The translations under genes and the position numbers were made by a program. Of a DNA stretch of 8,032 bases, positions 1 through 5,320 are shown piece after piece. Numbering within the stretch: the stretch's first letter is position 1; the number at the start of each line of letters is the position of its first letter. The DNA is taken from NCBI GenBank assembly GCA_028287225.1, contig JAQBPZ010000227.1:1-8032 (forward strand), read 5' to 3'. The DNA comes from Gemmatimonadota bacterium (lineage in GTDB: Bacteria > Gemmatimonadota > Gemmatimonadetes > Gemmatimonadales > Gemmatimonadaceae). The notes under the pieces were generated by a model. That model was not told where the DNA came from. It saw only the letters and a program-made list of their open reading frames with translations, and searched no databases.

Positions 1-130
1 GCGGCCCCTCGCGCGTCGCGGTGACGCGCACCGGCGGCAGCACCGACCGGGCGCGAGTGGAATCCTGCGCACCGAGCGGCAGGGCGGCGAGCAGCACGAG
101 GGCGAGCGAGCGAGGGAGCATGTTCGGCAT
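1..130 (-). CDS. N-terminus of an exported protein, probably a TonB-dependent receptor (partial)
   Basis: Reading the minus strand from the ATG at 130-128 gives 43 residues before the window edge. They begin MPNMLPRSLALVLLAALPLG and then read AQDSTRARSV and LPPVRVTATREGP. The first 21 residues or so form a clear Sec signal peptide (Arg, a Leu/Ala/Val core, then a likely cut after GAQ). The mature start, with PPVRVTATR, looks like the TonB box and plug start of outer-membrane TonB-dependent receptors, which often read VVVTATR there. In that family the protein is a 22-strand barrel taking up siderophores, cobalamin or sugars; the substrate cannot be told from this fragment. A second in-frame ATG at 121 is an alternative start. 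No Shine-Dalgarno is visible; a TAATAT hexamer lies 5 nt upstream, which suits a leaderless start. The signal peptide is clear; the receptor call is inference from a short motif. Confidence 0.62.
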   Translation of the reverse strand, partial: MPNMLPRSLALVLLAALPLGAQDSTRARSVLPPVRVTATREGP

Positions 131-135
131 GCTGG

Positions 136-141
136 ATATTA
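136..141 (-). promoter_or_regulatory. Candidate -10 box (TAATAT) for the minus-strand exported protein
   Basis: On the minus strand TAATAT (5 of 6 to TATAAT) ends 5 nt before the ATG at 130. Transcription would then start at or next to the ATG, giving a leaderless message, in line with the missing ribosome binding site. No convincing -35 is seen 16-18 bp upstream, so the call rests on the hexamer and its position. Confidence 0.4.
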
Positions 142-170
142 CGGATCGGGCGCGTCGTTCGCTCCCTGCT

Positions 171-483
171 CCGCAACGAGCGGACCGAGCTGTCACTCCG
201 TCTGGCCACTCAGTCGAAAGGGGACAAGCGATTGAACGGAGGGGACGGACCAGGACGGATACTTCCCTCGGGCCGGCCGTGGTGCACCGATCCGGGCCCT
301 GCAGCATCCAGAACTCATGGGAGTTTTTGGGGGTGTGGCGCTGTACCCCTCCATGCGGAGGCAGCCCGAGGGCGTCATCCGTCCGGGTCCGCCCTCTCCG
401 TTCGATCGTTTGTCCCCTTTCGACTGAGTGATCAGACTGATGAGTGACCAGACTGAGTGACCAGCCCTGTCCGCTCGTTGCGC
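171..483. repeat. Repeat element A: about 310 bp with long terminal inverted repeats
   Basis: The ends match as an inverted repeat: 172-185 (CGCAACGAGCGGAC) is the exact reverse complement of 469-482. The similarity continues inward with few mismatches through GTCGAAAGGGGACAA, GAACGGA and GGACGGAT to about 275 on the left and 362 on the right. The right arm is longer because it has an extra tandem unit at 422-463. The core at 281-380 is about 75% identical by hand alignment to the core of element B in reverse orientation. The element fills most of the gap between divergently transcribed genes. There is no transposase and no convincing ORF, so it is best described as a MITE-like or structured non-coding repeat. 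I did not find clear target-site duplications. Confidence 0.85.
422..463. repeat. Three tandem units of about 13 bp in the right arm of element A
   Basis: The units are GACTGAGTGATCA (422-434), GACTGATGAGTGACCA (435-450, with a 3-bp insertion) and GACTGAGTGACCA (451-463). The left arm carries only two matching units in reverse complement (about 191-214), so the arms differ in copy number. Confidence 0.8.
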
Positions 484-548
484 GATCGACGCGCCGCGCG
501 CCGGACAAACCTTCGCGCATCTCGTGGTGTCACACAGCACGAAGCCAA

Positions 549-554
549 CAAGGA
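549..554 (+). promoter_or_regulatory. Ribosome binding site for the 65-residue ORF
   Basis: CAAGGA ends 7 nt before the ATG at 562. It is the clearest correctly spaced Shine-Dalgarno in the window and selects this ATG over the in-frame ATG at 457, which lies inside repeat element A. Confidence 0.6.
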
Positions 555-561
555 CGCTCTC

Positions 562-759
562 ATGTTCTCCCCGATCCATCACTATCCCGCGCTGGCCAAC
601 ACCGCCATGCACATCATCGCTCCGGCGACCGCCGCATCCACCAAGCTCGAGAAGGACACCGTCTACATGCCCTCGAGCGTGGCCGCGCGCGTCCTCGGCC
701 GCGCGTCGCAGGAGTCGGCGAACGCGGTGAACGTCAGCCCCGAGGGGAGCAAGGGCTGA
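562..759 (+). CDS. Small hypothetical protein, 65 residues
   Basis: I do not recognise this protein. It starts MFSPIHHYPALANTAMHIIA and ends SANAVNVSPEGSKG. It is taken as real because the start has a well-spaced AAGGA-type site, third positions are almost all G or C, and the composition is balanced. It has no signal peptide, strong membrane helix, Cys motif or obvious domain. The middle (about residues 20-55) is Ala/Ser/Val-rich with scattered Lys, Glu and Arg and may be helical. The frame stays open upstream to 457, but that part lies partly in repeat element A and is not counted. Element A ends about 80 bp upstream, and a small hairpin follows the stop. It is transcribed away from the minus-strand exported protein. 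The function is unknown. Confidence 0.6.
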   Translation: MFSPIHHYPALANTAMHIIAPATAASTKLEKDTVYMPSSVAARVLGRASQESANAVNVSPEGSKG

Positions 760-765
760 CACCTC

Positions 766-787
766 GTTGCAGACTGAAAGCTGCAAC
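766..787. repeat. Small hairpin after the 65-residue ORF
   Basis: GTTGCAG (766-772) pairs with CTGCAAC (781-787) around an 8-nt loop. TGCAGACTG occurs twice nearby (769-777 and 788-796), so the hairpin overlaps a short direct repeat. It lies 7 nt after the stop codon but has no T-run, so a terminator role is only possible. Confidence 0.45.
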
Positions 788-801
788 TGCAGACTGCTTC
801 A

Positions 802-896
802 ACGCAGAGGGCGCAGAGGAGAAACAGCGAGGGCGCAGAGGACTACGCCTGAAGCAGTCCTCTGCGCCCTCCCCTTTTCCTCTGTGCCCTTTGCGT
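802..896. repeat. Large inverted repeat built from CGCAGAGG units
   Basis: The left arm (802-844) and right arm (856-896) are near-perfect reverse complements around an 11-nt loop. The innermost 13 bp or so (AGGGCGCAGAGGACT and its complement) match exactly. Each arm holds two GCGCAGAGG-like units. The transcript would form a very stable hairpin of about 40 bp between the 65-residue ORF and the phosphatase gene. It could stop or insulate transcription, but it has no T-tract on the plus strand, so it is listed as a repeat and not as an intrinsic terminator. Confidence 0.8.
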
Positions 897-904
897 CGAA
901 GCTG

Positions 905-932
905 TTGACCTTGGAAGGAGGCCCCGTACCTT
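905..932 (+). promoter_or_regulatory. Candidate promoter of the histidine phosphatase gene, probably leaderless
   Basis: TTGACC (905-910, 5 of 6 to TTGACA) is followed after 16 bp by TACCTT (927-932), and the ATG begins 7 nt later at 940. Transcription would begin at or beside the start codon. A strong AAGGAGG at 915-921 sits inside the spacer, 18 nt from the ATG, which is too far for normal ribosome binding. The alternative is a leadered message using that site at unusually long spacing. Confidence 0.5.
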
Positions 933-939
933 CCGCGCC

Positions 940-1491
940 ATGCGACTACTCCGCGCCGTCCTCGCCAGCCTCGTCCTCGCCGCCACGCCGCTCGTTGCGC
1001 AGGCGCCCGGCGCCAGCACCACCATCATCGTGGTGCGCCACGCCGAGAAGGCCGCCGAGCCCGCGGCGGATCCCGCGCTCACCGCGGCCGGCGCCGCGCG
1101 CGCCGAGGCGCTCGTCGACGTCGTGAAGGATGCAGGGGTGCGCACCATCATCAGCACCGGCTTCGTGCGCACGCGCTCCACGGCCGCCCCCGCGGCGGCC
1201 CGGCTCGGCCTCACCACCGAGATCGTCGACCCGCGCGCTACCGACCACGTCGCGTCGCTCGCCGCCGGCGTGCTCGCCCGCCACCGCGGCGAGACCGTGC
1301 TCGTCGTCGGGCACAGCAACACCGTCCCCGCCATCGTTGCCGCACTCGGCGCGCCAGCCCCCGCGCCCATCTGCGACGCGGAGTACGACGACCTCTATAT
1401 CGTCACCGTCCCGCCCGCCGGCCGCGCATCGGTCGTCCACGCGAAGTACGGCGCCGCGTCGCCGGCAGATGCGTCGTGCAGAAGGGAATAA
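940..1491 (+). CDS. Exported histidine phosphatase family protein
   Basis: 183 residues. The N-terminus MRLLRAVLASLVLAATPLVAQA is a Sec signal peptide with a probable cut after residue 22, so it should act in the periplasm or outside the cell. The mature protein has the phosphoglycerate-mutase-like (histidine phosphatase) fold signature: VVRHAEK at 31-37, with Arg33 and the His34 that would be phosphorylated; STGFVRTRSTA at 72-82, where Arg77 or Arg79 fits the phosphate-binding Arg; and VLVVGHSNTVP at 120-130, with the second catalytic His125. In the family these residues hydrolyse phosphomonoesters through a phospho-His intermediate. The substrate is unknown. The protein is short, like SixA-type members, and no clear acid/base Glu is seen between the two halves. 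The last codons (from about 1486) lie in the inverted repeat shared with the convergent gene. Family call secure; physiological role open. Confidence 0.9.
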   Translation: MRLLRAVLASLVLAATPLVAQAPGASTTIIVVRHAEKAAEPAADPALTAAGAARAEALVDVVKDAGVRTIISTGFVRTRSTAAPAAARLGLTTEIVDPRATDHVASLAAGVLARHRGETVLVVGHSNTVPAIVAALGAPAPAPICDAEYDDLYIVTVPPAGRASVVHAKYGAASPADASCRRE

Positions 1492-1700
1492 CGGGTAACG
1501 AGTAACGAGTAAAAGGAGCGTCCCGGGCGGCTGTCATCCCGCAGGAGGGAGCGTAGCGACCGAGTGTCGGGATCTGCTCTCCCGTGCTTTGGGCCAGCCA
1601 TGAACAAGGGACAGTGGATCCCGACACTCGCTGCGCTCCTGCGGGATGACAGCCGCCCGGGACGCCTCTCGACTTACTCGTTACTCGTTACTCGTTATTC
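1486..1700. repeat. Inverted repeat between convergent genes (possible two-way terminator)
   Basis: The left arm (1486-1574) and right arm (1617-1700) are reverse complements with small indels, around a 42-nt loop. The outer part has 7-bp TAACGAG units, two to three on the left and three to four on the right. The inner part has the exactly matching stretch CGTCCCGGGCGGCTGTCATC followed by CCGCAGGAG, and then GAGTGTCGGGATC next to the loop. The arms include the TAA of the phosphatase gene (1489-1491) and the stop of the minus-strand oxidoreductase (1681-1683). Transcripts from either side would fold into a long hairpin, so it may end transcription both ways, though no T-run follows. Confidence 0.88.
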
Positions 1701-3219
1701 TTTTCAGGTCCGCCGTCGCCGGGCCGCCGATCACCTTGCCGAGCGGGTCGAAGCGCGAGCCGTGGCACGGGCAGTCCCAGCTCTTCTCGGCCGTGTTCCA
1801 GTCCACGATGCACGCCATGTGCGTGCAGACCGCCGAGCATTCGTGCACCGTGCCGGCCGCATCCCGGTACGCCGCGATCTTGTGGGGGCCGCGACGGACC
1901 ACGCGGCCCTCGCCCGCCGGGATGTCGGCCACGTCGCCCACCTGGCCCGGCGTCACGTAGGCGCGGAACTGGAGCGCGACGTCCGCGTTCTCCTTCGCCA
2001 TCTCCAGCAGCTCGGTGGAGTGCAGCGTCACGCGCTTCGGGTCGAAGAGCTGGGTCCAGCGGTGCGTCCCCTTCGTGATGAGCGCGGGCAGCAGGATCCC
2101 CGCGATCGTGCCGTGCGTCATCCCCATTCCCGAATCGCCCGTCGCGAGCCACACGTGCTCGGCGCCGTCGGGGTTGCGGCCGATGAAGGCCAGGTAGTCG
2201 TGCGTCTCCAGCACCTGGCCCGACCACCGGTACACCACCGGGCTCACGCTCGAGGCGCCGACGGGGAAATGCTCGCGCGCCCAGTCCTCGAGGCAGTCGA
2301 ACCGCTCGCCCGCGTCGTCATCGTGCGCCGTCTTGTGGTCCTCGCCGCCCACGAGCAGCGCGTCGTGCGTGGCGTCCATCGGCTGGAGCCGGACGTAGTG
2401 ATACGGGTCCAGGGTGTCCCAGTAGAGCGCGTCCGGCACCGAGCCCTTCGGCACGCGCAGCCCCACCACGAAGGTGCGATACGGAAACTGCTTCACGTGC
2501 GTGATGAACATGTCGCTGATCGGGCTGTTCGTGCACACCACCACGTCGCTCGCGCGCACCGTGAGCTCCGCGTCGGTCGTCACCACCGCCGGCGAGCCCC
2601 CGGCGATGCTCCGGACCGTGGTGTTCCCGTGGATCCGGCCCCCCGAGCTCTCGATGGCGCGTGCCAGCCCATCGAGATACTTGAGGATGTGAAAGCGTCC
2701 CTGCCGCGGAAAGCGCAGCGCGGGCCCCTCCTCGTCGCCGCGGATCGGGAGCCGCTCCACCAGCTCCACCTCGGTGAGCCCCGCGCGATGCGCCGCCGCG
2801 AGCTCCGCCTCCAGCACCTCGCGCGTGTCGTCGCCGCCCAGGAAGAGGTAGCCATCCAGCCGCGTGAAGTCGCAGTCGATGCCCTCGGCCCGCACGATCC
2901 CCTCGATCACGTCGATGGCCGCCGAGTGCGCCTCGGCGGTGAGCCGCGTGCTCGCCACGCCGCGCGCCTTCTCGAGCTGCGCATACTGGTCGTCGAGCTC
3001 GTTGGCCAGGTGCGCCGTGGTGTGCCCCGACTCGCCGCTGCCGATCTGCGCGAGGTCGAGCACCACGACCCGCTTCCCGGCCTTCGCGAGCGTGTACGCG
3101 ACACTCAGCCCGGCGATCCCCGCGCCCACCACGCACACGTCCGTGGTGAGATGCTCCGCCAGCGCCGGCCGCGGCGCGATGGAATGCGTGTCCTGCCAGA
3201 TGGAAGTCGTGCCGGGCAT
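1681..3219 (-). CDS. FAD-dependent oxidoreductase with C-terminal Rieske [2Fe-2S] domain
   Basis: 512 residues from the ATG at 3219. Residues 27-60 form the FAD-binding beta-alpha-beta fold with VVGAGIAG (GxGxxG at 32-37) and an acidic end at VVVLD. The body resembles the DAO/glycine-oxidase family (PF01266). The last 90 or so residues are a Rieske domain: CTHMAC at 465-470 and CPCHG at 483-487. Cys465, His467, Cys483 and His486 would bind the cluster, and Cys470 with Cys485 match the disulfide pair of classic Rieske proteins. The architecture is that of Bacillus YhfW-type proteins. Electrons would pass between FAD and the cluster; the substrate is unknown. There is no signal peptide, so it is probably cytoplasmic. 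The frame is open up to 3357, but that extension runs into the terminal repeat of element B, and the 3219 start gives the usual short leader before the FAD motif. The last residues (ITSNE) and stop come from the downstream inverted repeat. Confidence 0.92.
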   Translation of the reverse strand: MPGTTSIWQDTHSIAPRPALAEHLTTDVCVVGAGIAGLSVAYTLAKAGKRVVVLDLAQIGSGESGHTTAHLANELDDQYAQLEKARGVASTRLTAEAHSAAIDVIEGIVRAEGIDCDFTRLDGYLFLGGDDTREVLEAELAAAHRAGLTEVELVERLPIRGDEEGPALRFPRQGRFHILKYLDGLARAIESSGGRIHGNTTVRSIAGGSPAVVTTDAELTVRASDVVVCTNSPISDMFITHVKQFPYRTFVVGLRVPKGSVPDALYWDTLDPYHYVRLQPMDATHDALLVGGEDHKTAHDDDAGERFDCLEDWAREHFPVGASSVSPVVYRWSGQVLETHDYLAFIGRNPDGAEHVWLATGDSGMGMTHGTIAGILLPALITKGTHRWTQLFDPKRVTLHSTELLEMAKENADVALQFRAYVTPGQVGDVADIPAGEGRVVRRGPHKIAAYRDAAGTVHECSAVCTHMACIVDWNTAEKSWDCPCHGSRFDPLGKVIGGPATADLKRITSNE

Positions 3220-3373
3220 TGGTCTGATCCGTTGGGGTGGTGACCGCGCGAACCCCGTCGCCCAGCGAAAGAATTGCACCACGACGATGGCGAAGGCCGG
3301 TCGGGCTCGACGAGCGGACTGGGAGCTTTCGCGCAACGAGCGGACGGGGCGGGCCACTCGGCCGAAGGGGGGA

Positions 3374-3420
3374 CGGATTCAGGGGGACGGATTCAACGGA
3401 TGCGGCGGATCAAAACAGAT
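3374..3420 (+). repeat. Periodic CGGAT units, left arm of element B
   Basis: CGGAT occurs at 3374, 3388, 3397 and 3406, with CAGAT at 3416, so the steps are 14, 9, 9 and 10 bp with unrelated 4-5 nt spacers. It is the counterpart of the set in the right arm. Confidence 0.75.
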
Positions 3421-3535
3421 GACGCCCCGGGCCGCCTCCATAGCAGAGGGTGCAGCGCCACACCTCAACAGAGACTCCCTCATCTCTGGATGCCGCAGGG
3501 CCTGGATCGGCATGCCTTGACCGACCGAGCGGCCG

Positions 3536-3567
3536 ATCCGGTTCATCCGTCGCATCTGCTGGATCCG
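3536..3567 (-). repeat. Periodic CGGAT units at 9-bp steps, right arm of element B
   Basis: On the plus strand ATCCG, ATCCG, ATCTG and ATCCG begin at 3536, 3545, 3554 and 3563, an exact 9-bp period with variable 4-nt spacers. Read on the minus strand they are CGGAT or CAGAT, as in the left arm. Confidence 0.8.
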
Positions 3568-3603
3568 CCCTACCTTCGGCCGAGTGGCCCGCCCGTCCGC
3601 TCG

Positions 3604-3631
3604 TTGCGCACGAATCCTCGGCGCATAGAAT
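3604..3631 (+). promoter_or_regulatory. Candidate promoter of rmuC, probably leaderless
   Basis: TAGAAT (3626-3631, 5 of 6 to TATAAT) ends 6 nt before the ATG at 3638, which puts the transcription start at the ATG. No Shine-Dalgarno is visible. Sixteen bp upstream is TTGCGC (3604-3609, 3 of 6 to TTGACA), which is the outer tip of the right terminal repeat of element B. The -10 is fairly convincing; the -35 is weak. Confidence 0.5.
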
Positions 3632-3637
3632 TGCCGG

Positions 3638-4771
3638 ATGACCGTTGCCGTCATCCTCACCGTCTTTCTCGCCGGGCTGCTCGCCGGCGCCGCGATCTGT
3701 TTCGCGGTCATCGCCCTGATCCATCGCACGCGCGTGGTAGACACCGGCGCGGCGCAGGCCGCGGCCAGCGAGCGGCTCGAGGAGCTCCTCTCGCCCCTGC
3801 GCGGCGAGCTGGAGCGCTACGACCAGCGGCTCAGCAGCTTCGACCGCGAGCGCGCCATGCAGTTCGGGGCGCTCTCCGAGCAGCTCCACATCATCACCGC
3901 CGCGAGCGAGGGGCTGCGCGACCAGACGCAGCAGCTCGCCACCGCGCTCCGCACCCCAACCCTCGGCGGACGATGGGGCGAGGTGCAGCTCCGGCGCGTC
4001 GTGGAGCTGGCCGGCATGAGCGAGCACTGCGACTTCGACGTCCAGGTGACGACGCGTGCCGAGGATGCCGACGGCGACGTGCGCCGGCTGCGTCCGGACC
4101 TGGTGGTGCGCCTGCCCGGCGGGCGCTCGGTGATCGTGGACGCCAAGGCGCCGCTGGCCGCGTACCTCGACAGCGTCCAGCAGCCCGACCACCGCGAGCG
4201 CCTCCTCCGCGCCCACGCCACCCAGCTCCGCGCGCACGTGGACGCTCTGGCCCGCAAGAGCTACTGGGAGCAGCTCGGGCCCGGCGCGACGCCGGAGTTC
4301 GTCGTGCTCTTCCTGCCCGGCGAGGCGTTCTTCGCGTCGGCGCTGCAGCAGGACGGCACGCTCATCGAGGACAGCGCAGCGCGCGGGGTCATCCTCGCCA
4401 CCCCCACGACCCTCATCGCCCTCCTGCGCGCCGTGTCGTACGGGTGGCGCGAGGCGCGCATGGCCGACGGCGCCCGCGAGATCAGCACCCTCGCCGCCAC
4501 GCTCTACGAGCGCCTGGCGACGCTCGGCGGCCACTTCGGCGAGCTGGGCGCCTCGCTCGACCGGGCGGTGGCGAGCTACAACCGCGCCGTGGGCTCGCTC
4601 GAGTCCCGCGTGCTCGTCACCGCGCGCCGCTTCCGCGACCTCGGCGTGGCCCCGGACCGGAGCGACATCGACGTCGTGGAGCCGGTGGGCGCCCGCACCC
4701 GCGGCGTGCAGGCCCCGGAGCTCGTCGCGCCCGACCTCCTCTCCCACCTGCCGAGCCGAGACCTTCAATGA
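3638..4771 (+). CDS. rmuC: DNA recombination protein RmuC homologue
   Basis: 377 residues. Residues 3-28 are a membrane helix (VAVILTVFLAGLLAGAAICF), followed by a Glu/Arg/Gln-rich coiled coil at about 38-105. The conserved RmuC domain then has GRWGEVQL at 111-118, RPDLVVRLP at 152-160, VIVDAK at 165-170, FVVLFLPGEAFF at 221-232 and ATPTTLIALLRAVSYGW at 254-270. Asp154 and the Asp168-Ala-Lys170 group fit a PD-(D/E)xK nuclease core, as proposed for the family. E. coli RmuC is a membrane-anchored protein that limits inverted-repeat-driven rearrangements. This copy is about 100 residues shorter than the E. coli protein, mainly through a shorter coiled coil. It overlaps the DUF3006 gene by 4 bp, so the two should be co-transcribed. 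The start is preceded by a -10-like box, not a ribosome site. Identification is strong. Confidence 0.95.
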   Translation: MTVAVILTVFLAGLLAGAAICFAVIALIHRTRVVDTGAAQAAASERLEELLSPLRGELERYDQRLSSFDRERAMQFGALSEQLHIITAASEGLRDQTQQLATALRTPTLGGRWGEVQLRRVVELAGMSEHCDFDVQVTTRAEDADGDVRRLRPDLVVRLPGGRSVIVDAKAPLAAYLDSVQQPDHRERLLRAHATQLRAHVDALARKSYWEQLGPGATPEFVVLFLPGEAFFASALQQDGTLIEDSAARGVILATPTTLIALLRAVSYGWREARMADGAREISTLAATLYERLATLGGHFGELGASLDRAVASYNRAVGSLESRVLVTARRFRDLGVAPDRSDIDVVEPVGARTRGVQAPELVAPDLLSHLPSRDLQ

Positions 4772-5064
4772 AGCATGCCCCTGCCACGCACCGCTGGGCC
4801 GTCGACGGCATCGAGGAAGGAATCGCGCGCATCGAGGAGGACGGCGAGCGGATCCTGTCCCTCCCCGAGGACCTCCTCCCCCCCGGCACCCGCGAGGGCG
4901 CCCTCCTGACCGTGACCCGCACCATGGTCGACGGGGCCCTGACCCTCACCATCGTCCCCGACCCCGCCGGGACCGACGCCGCGCTCGCCCGGTCCGGCGC
5001 TCAGGTGGCCAAGATCGCTAAATCGTCGAAACAGCGCGATGGTGGCGGTGATGTGGCGCTATGA
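4768..5064 (+). CDS. DUF3006 domain-containing protein
   Basis: 98 residues. The pattern WAVDGIEEGIARIEEDGERILSLPEDLLPPGTREG matches DUF3006 (PF11213): a small beta-rich domain with a V-D-x-I/F-E-G start, a stretch of the V-E-D-G-E type, and an L-P-x-G-x-x-E-G turn. Residues 10-65 hold the domain. The tail (about 70-98, rich in Ala, Lys, Gly and Asp) looks disordered. The domain's function is unknown. The ATG at 4768 overlaps the rmuC stop (ATGA at 4768-4771), with no good ribosome site upstream, which indicates translational coupling. There is no signal peptide, so it is probably cytoplasmic. The end of the gene lies about 13 bp before the first copy of the downstream repeat cluster. Confidence 0.85.
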   Translation: MKHAPATHRWAVDGIEEGIARIEEDGERILSLPEDLLPPGTREGALLTVTRTMVDGALTLTIVPDPAGTDAALARSGAQVAKIAKSSKQRDGGGDVAL

Positions 5065-5076
5065 AGTCCTGATTCT

Positions 5077-5163
5077 GGCGGTCGTCTGGTGCTTTTCAGG
5101 GTGAAGCAATCCCGGCGATACGTCGATCCGGCGGTCGCCTGGTGCTTTTCAAGGTGAAGCAAT
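5077..5163 (-). repeat. Two copies of a short repeat, reverse orientation
   Basis: GGCGGTCGTCTGGTGCTTTT with its continuation (5077-5110) and GGCGGTCGCCTGGTGCTTTT with its continuation (5130-5163) differ at two positions over 34 bp and are offset by 53 bp. They are the reverse complement of the three-copy array at 5313-5441, sharing CTGGTGCTTTTCA and GGTGAAGCAAT, but lack the GCGCAACGAG part of that unit. Confidence 0.85.
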
Positions 5164-5320
5164 CTCAGCGAAAAGAGCAGCGAATTTGCGCGAACGGCGT
5201 CCAACCCTCTCCGCGCCGGGCCGAAAGGAGTGGGTGGCTCCAACGCGGGATCATGAACTGGTGCACCCCTCAAACATCCTGATCCGCGAAGATTCGCATC
5301 ACATTCGCTGCATTGCTTCA
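5155..5320. repeat. Inner inverted repeat linking the two repeat arrays
   Basis: 5155-5192 (TGAAGCAAT, then CAGCGAA, then GCGCG) pairs imperfectly with 5285-5320 (CGCGAA, then TTCGCTG, then ATTGCTTCA). The region 5065-5536 therefore has an overall dyad layout with a unique centre at about 5193-5284. I see no gene in this 470-bp region. Confidence 0.65.

Larger units (their letters stand above)
3331..3609. repeat. Repeat element B: about 280 bp with terminal inverted repeats
   Basis: The left end 3331-3368 and right end 3573-3609 are reverse complements with a single 1-bp indel (38 versus 37 bp), starting GCGCAACGAGCGGACGGG. Inside them each arm carries pentamers CGGAT or CAGAT at mostly 9-bp spacing. 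The core (about 3419-3516, read on the minus strand) aligns with 281-380 of element A at roughly 75% identity, for example GGCCCTGC, GCATCCAGA, GGTGTGGCGCTG and GGGCGTCATC. It lies between the divergent oxidoreductase and rmuC genes. It has no transposase or credible ORF. Outside the ends there is no clear target duplication. Confidence 0.87.

Noticed and set aside
281..380. A conserved small peptide encoded in the core of elements A and B
   Set aside because: One frame gives similar peptides in both copies (MTP, then EG, then SGC, RA, IG), but another frame looks equally similar, the copies end differently, indels occur in the core, and there is no ribosome site. DNA similarity alone explains it.
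1564..3243. A 559-codon plus-strand open frame opposite the FAD-Rieske gene
   Set aside because: It is antisense to a gene with clear FAD and Rieske motifs. The translation is Arg/His/Ala-rich with no domain, as expected of the opposite strand of GC-rich coding DNA, and it begins in the loop of the inverted repeat.
3220..3357. A longer N-terminus for the FAD oxidoreductase starting at 3357
   Set aside because: The extra residues would be encoded partly by the terminal repeat of element B and include no family feature. The ATG at 3219 gives a normal distance to the FAD-binding motif.
2864..3520. A 218-codon plus-strand open frame over the oxidoreductase 5' end and element B
   Set aside because: It is antisense to the FAD-binding domain and then reads through repeat DNA, with no recognisable domain.
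3410..4768. A 452-codon minus-strand open frame over rmuC and element B
   Set aside because: It is a shadow of rmuC on the opposite strand, with low-complexity Ala/Arg/Gly/Glu translation. Its last part only reads through the repeat element.
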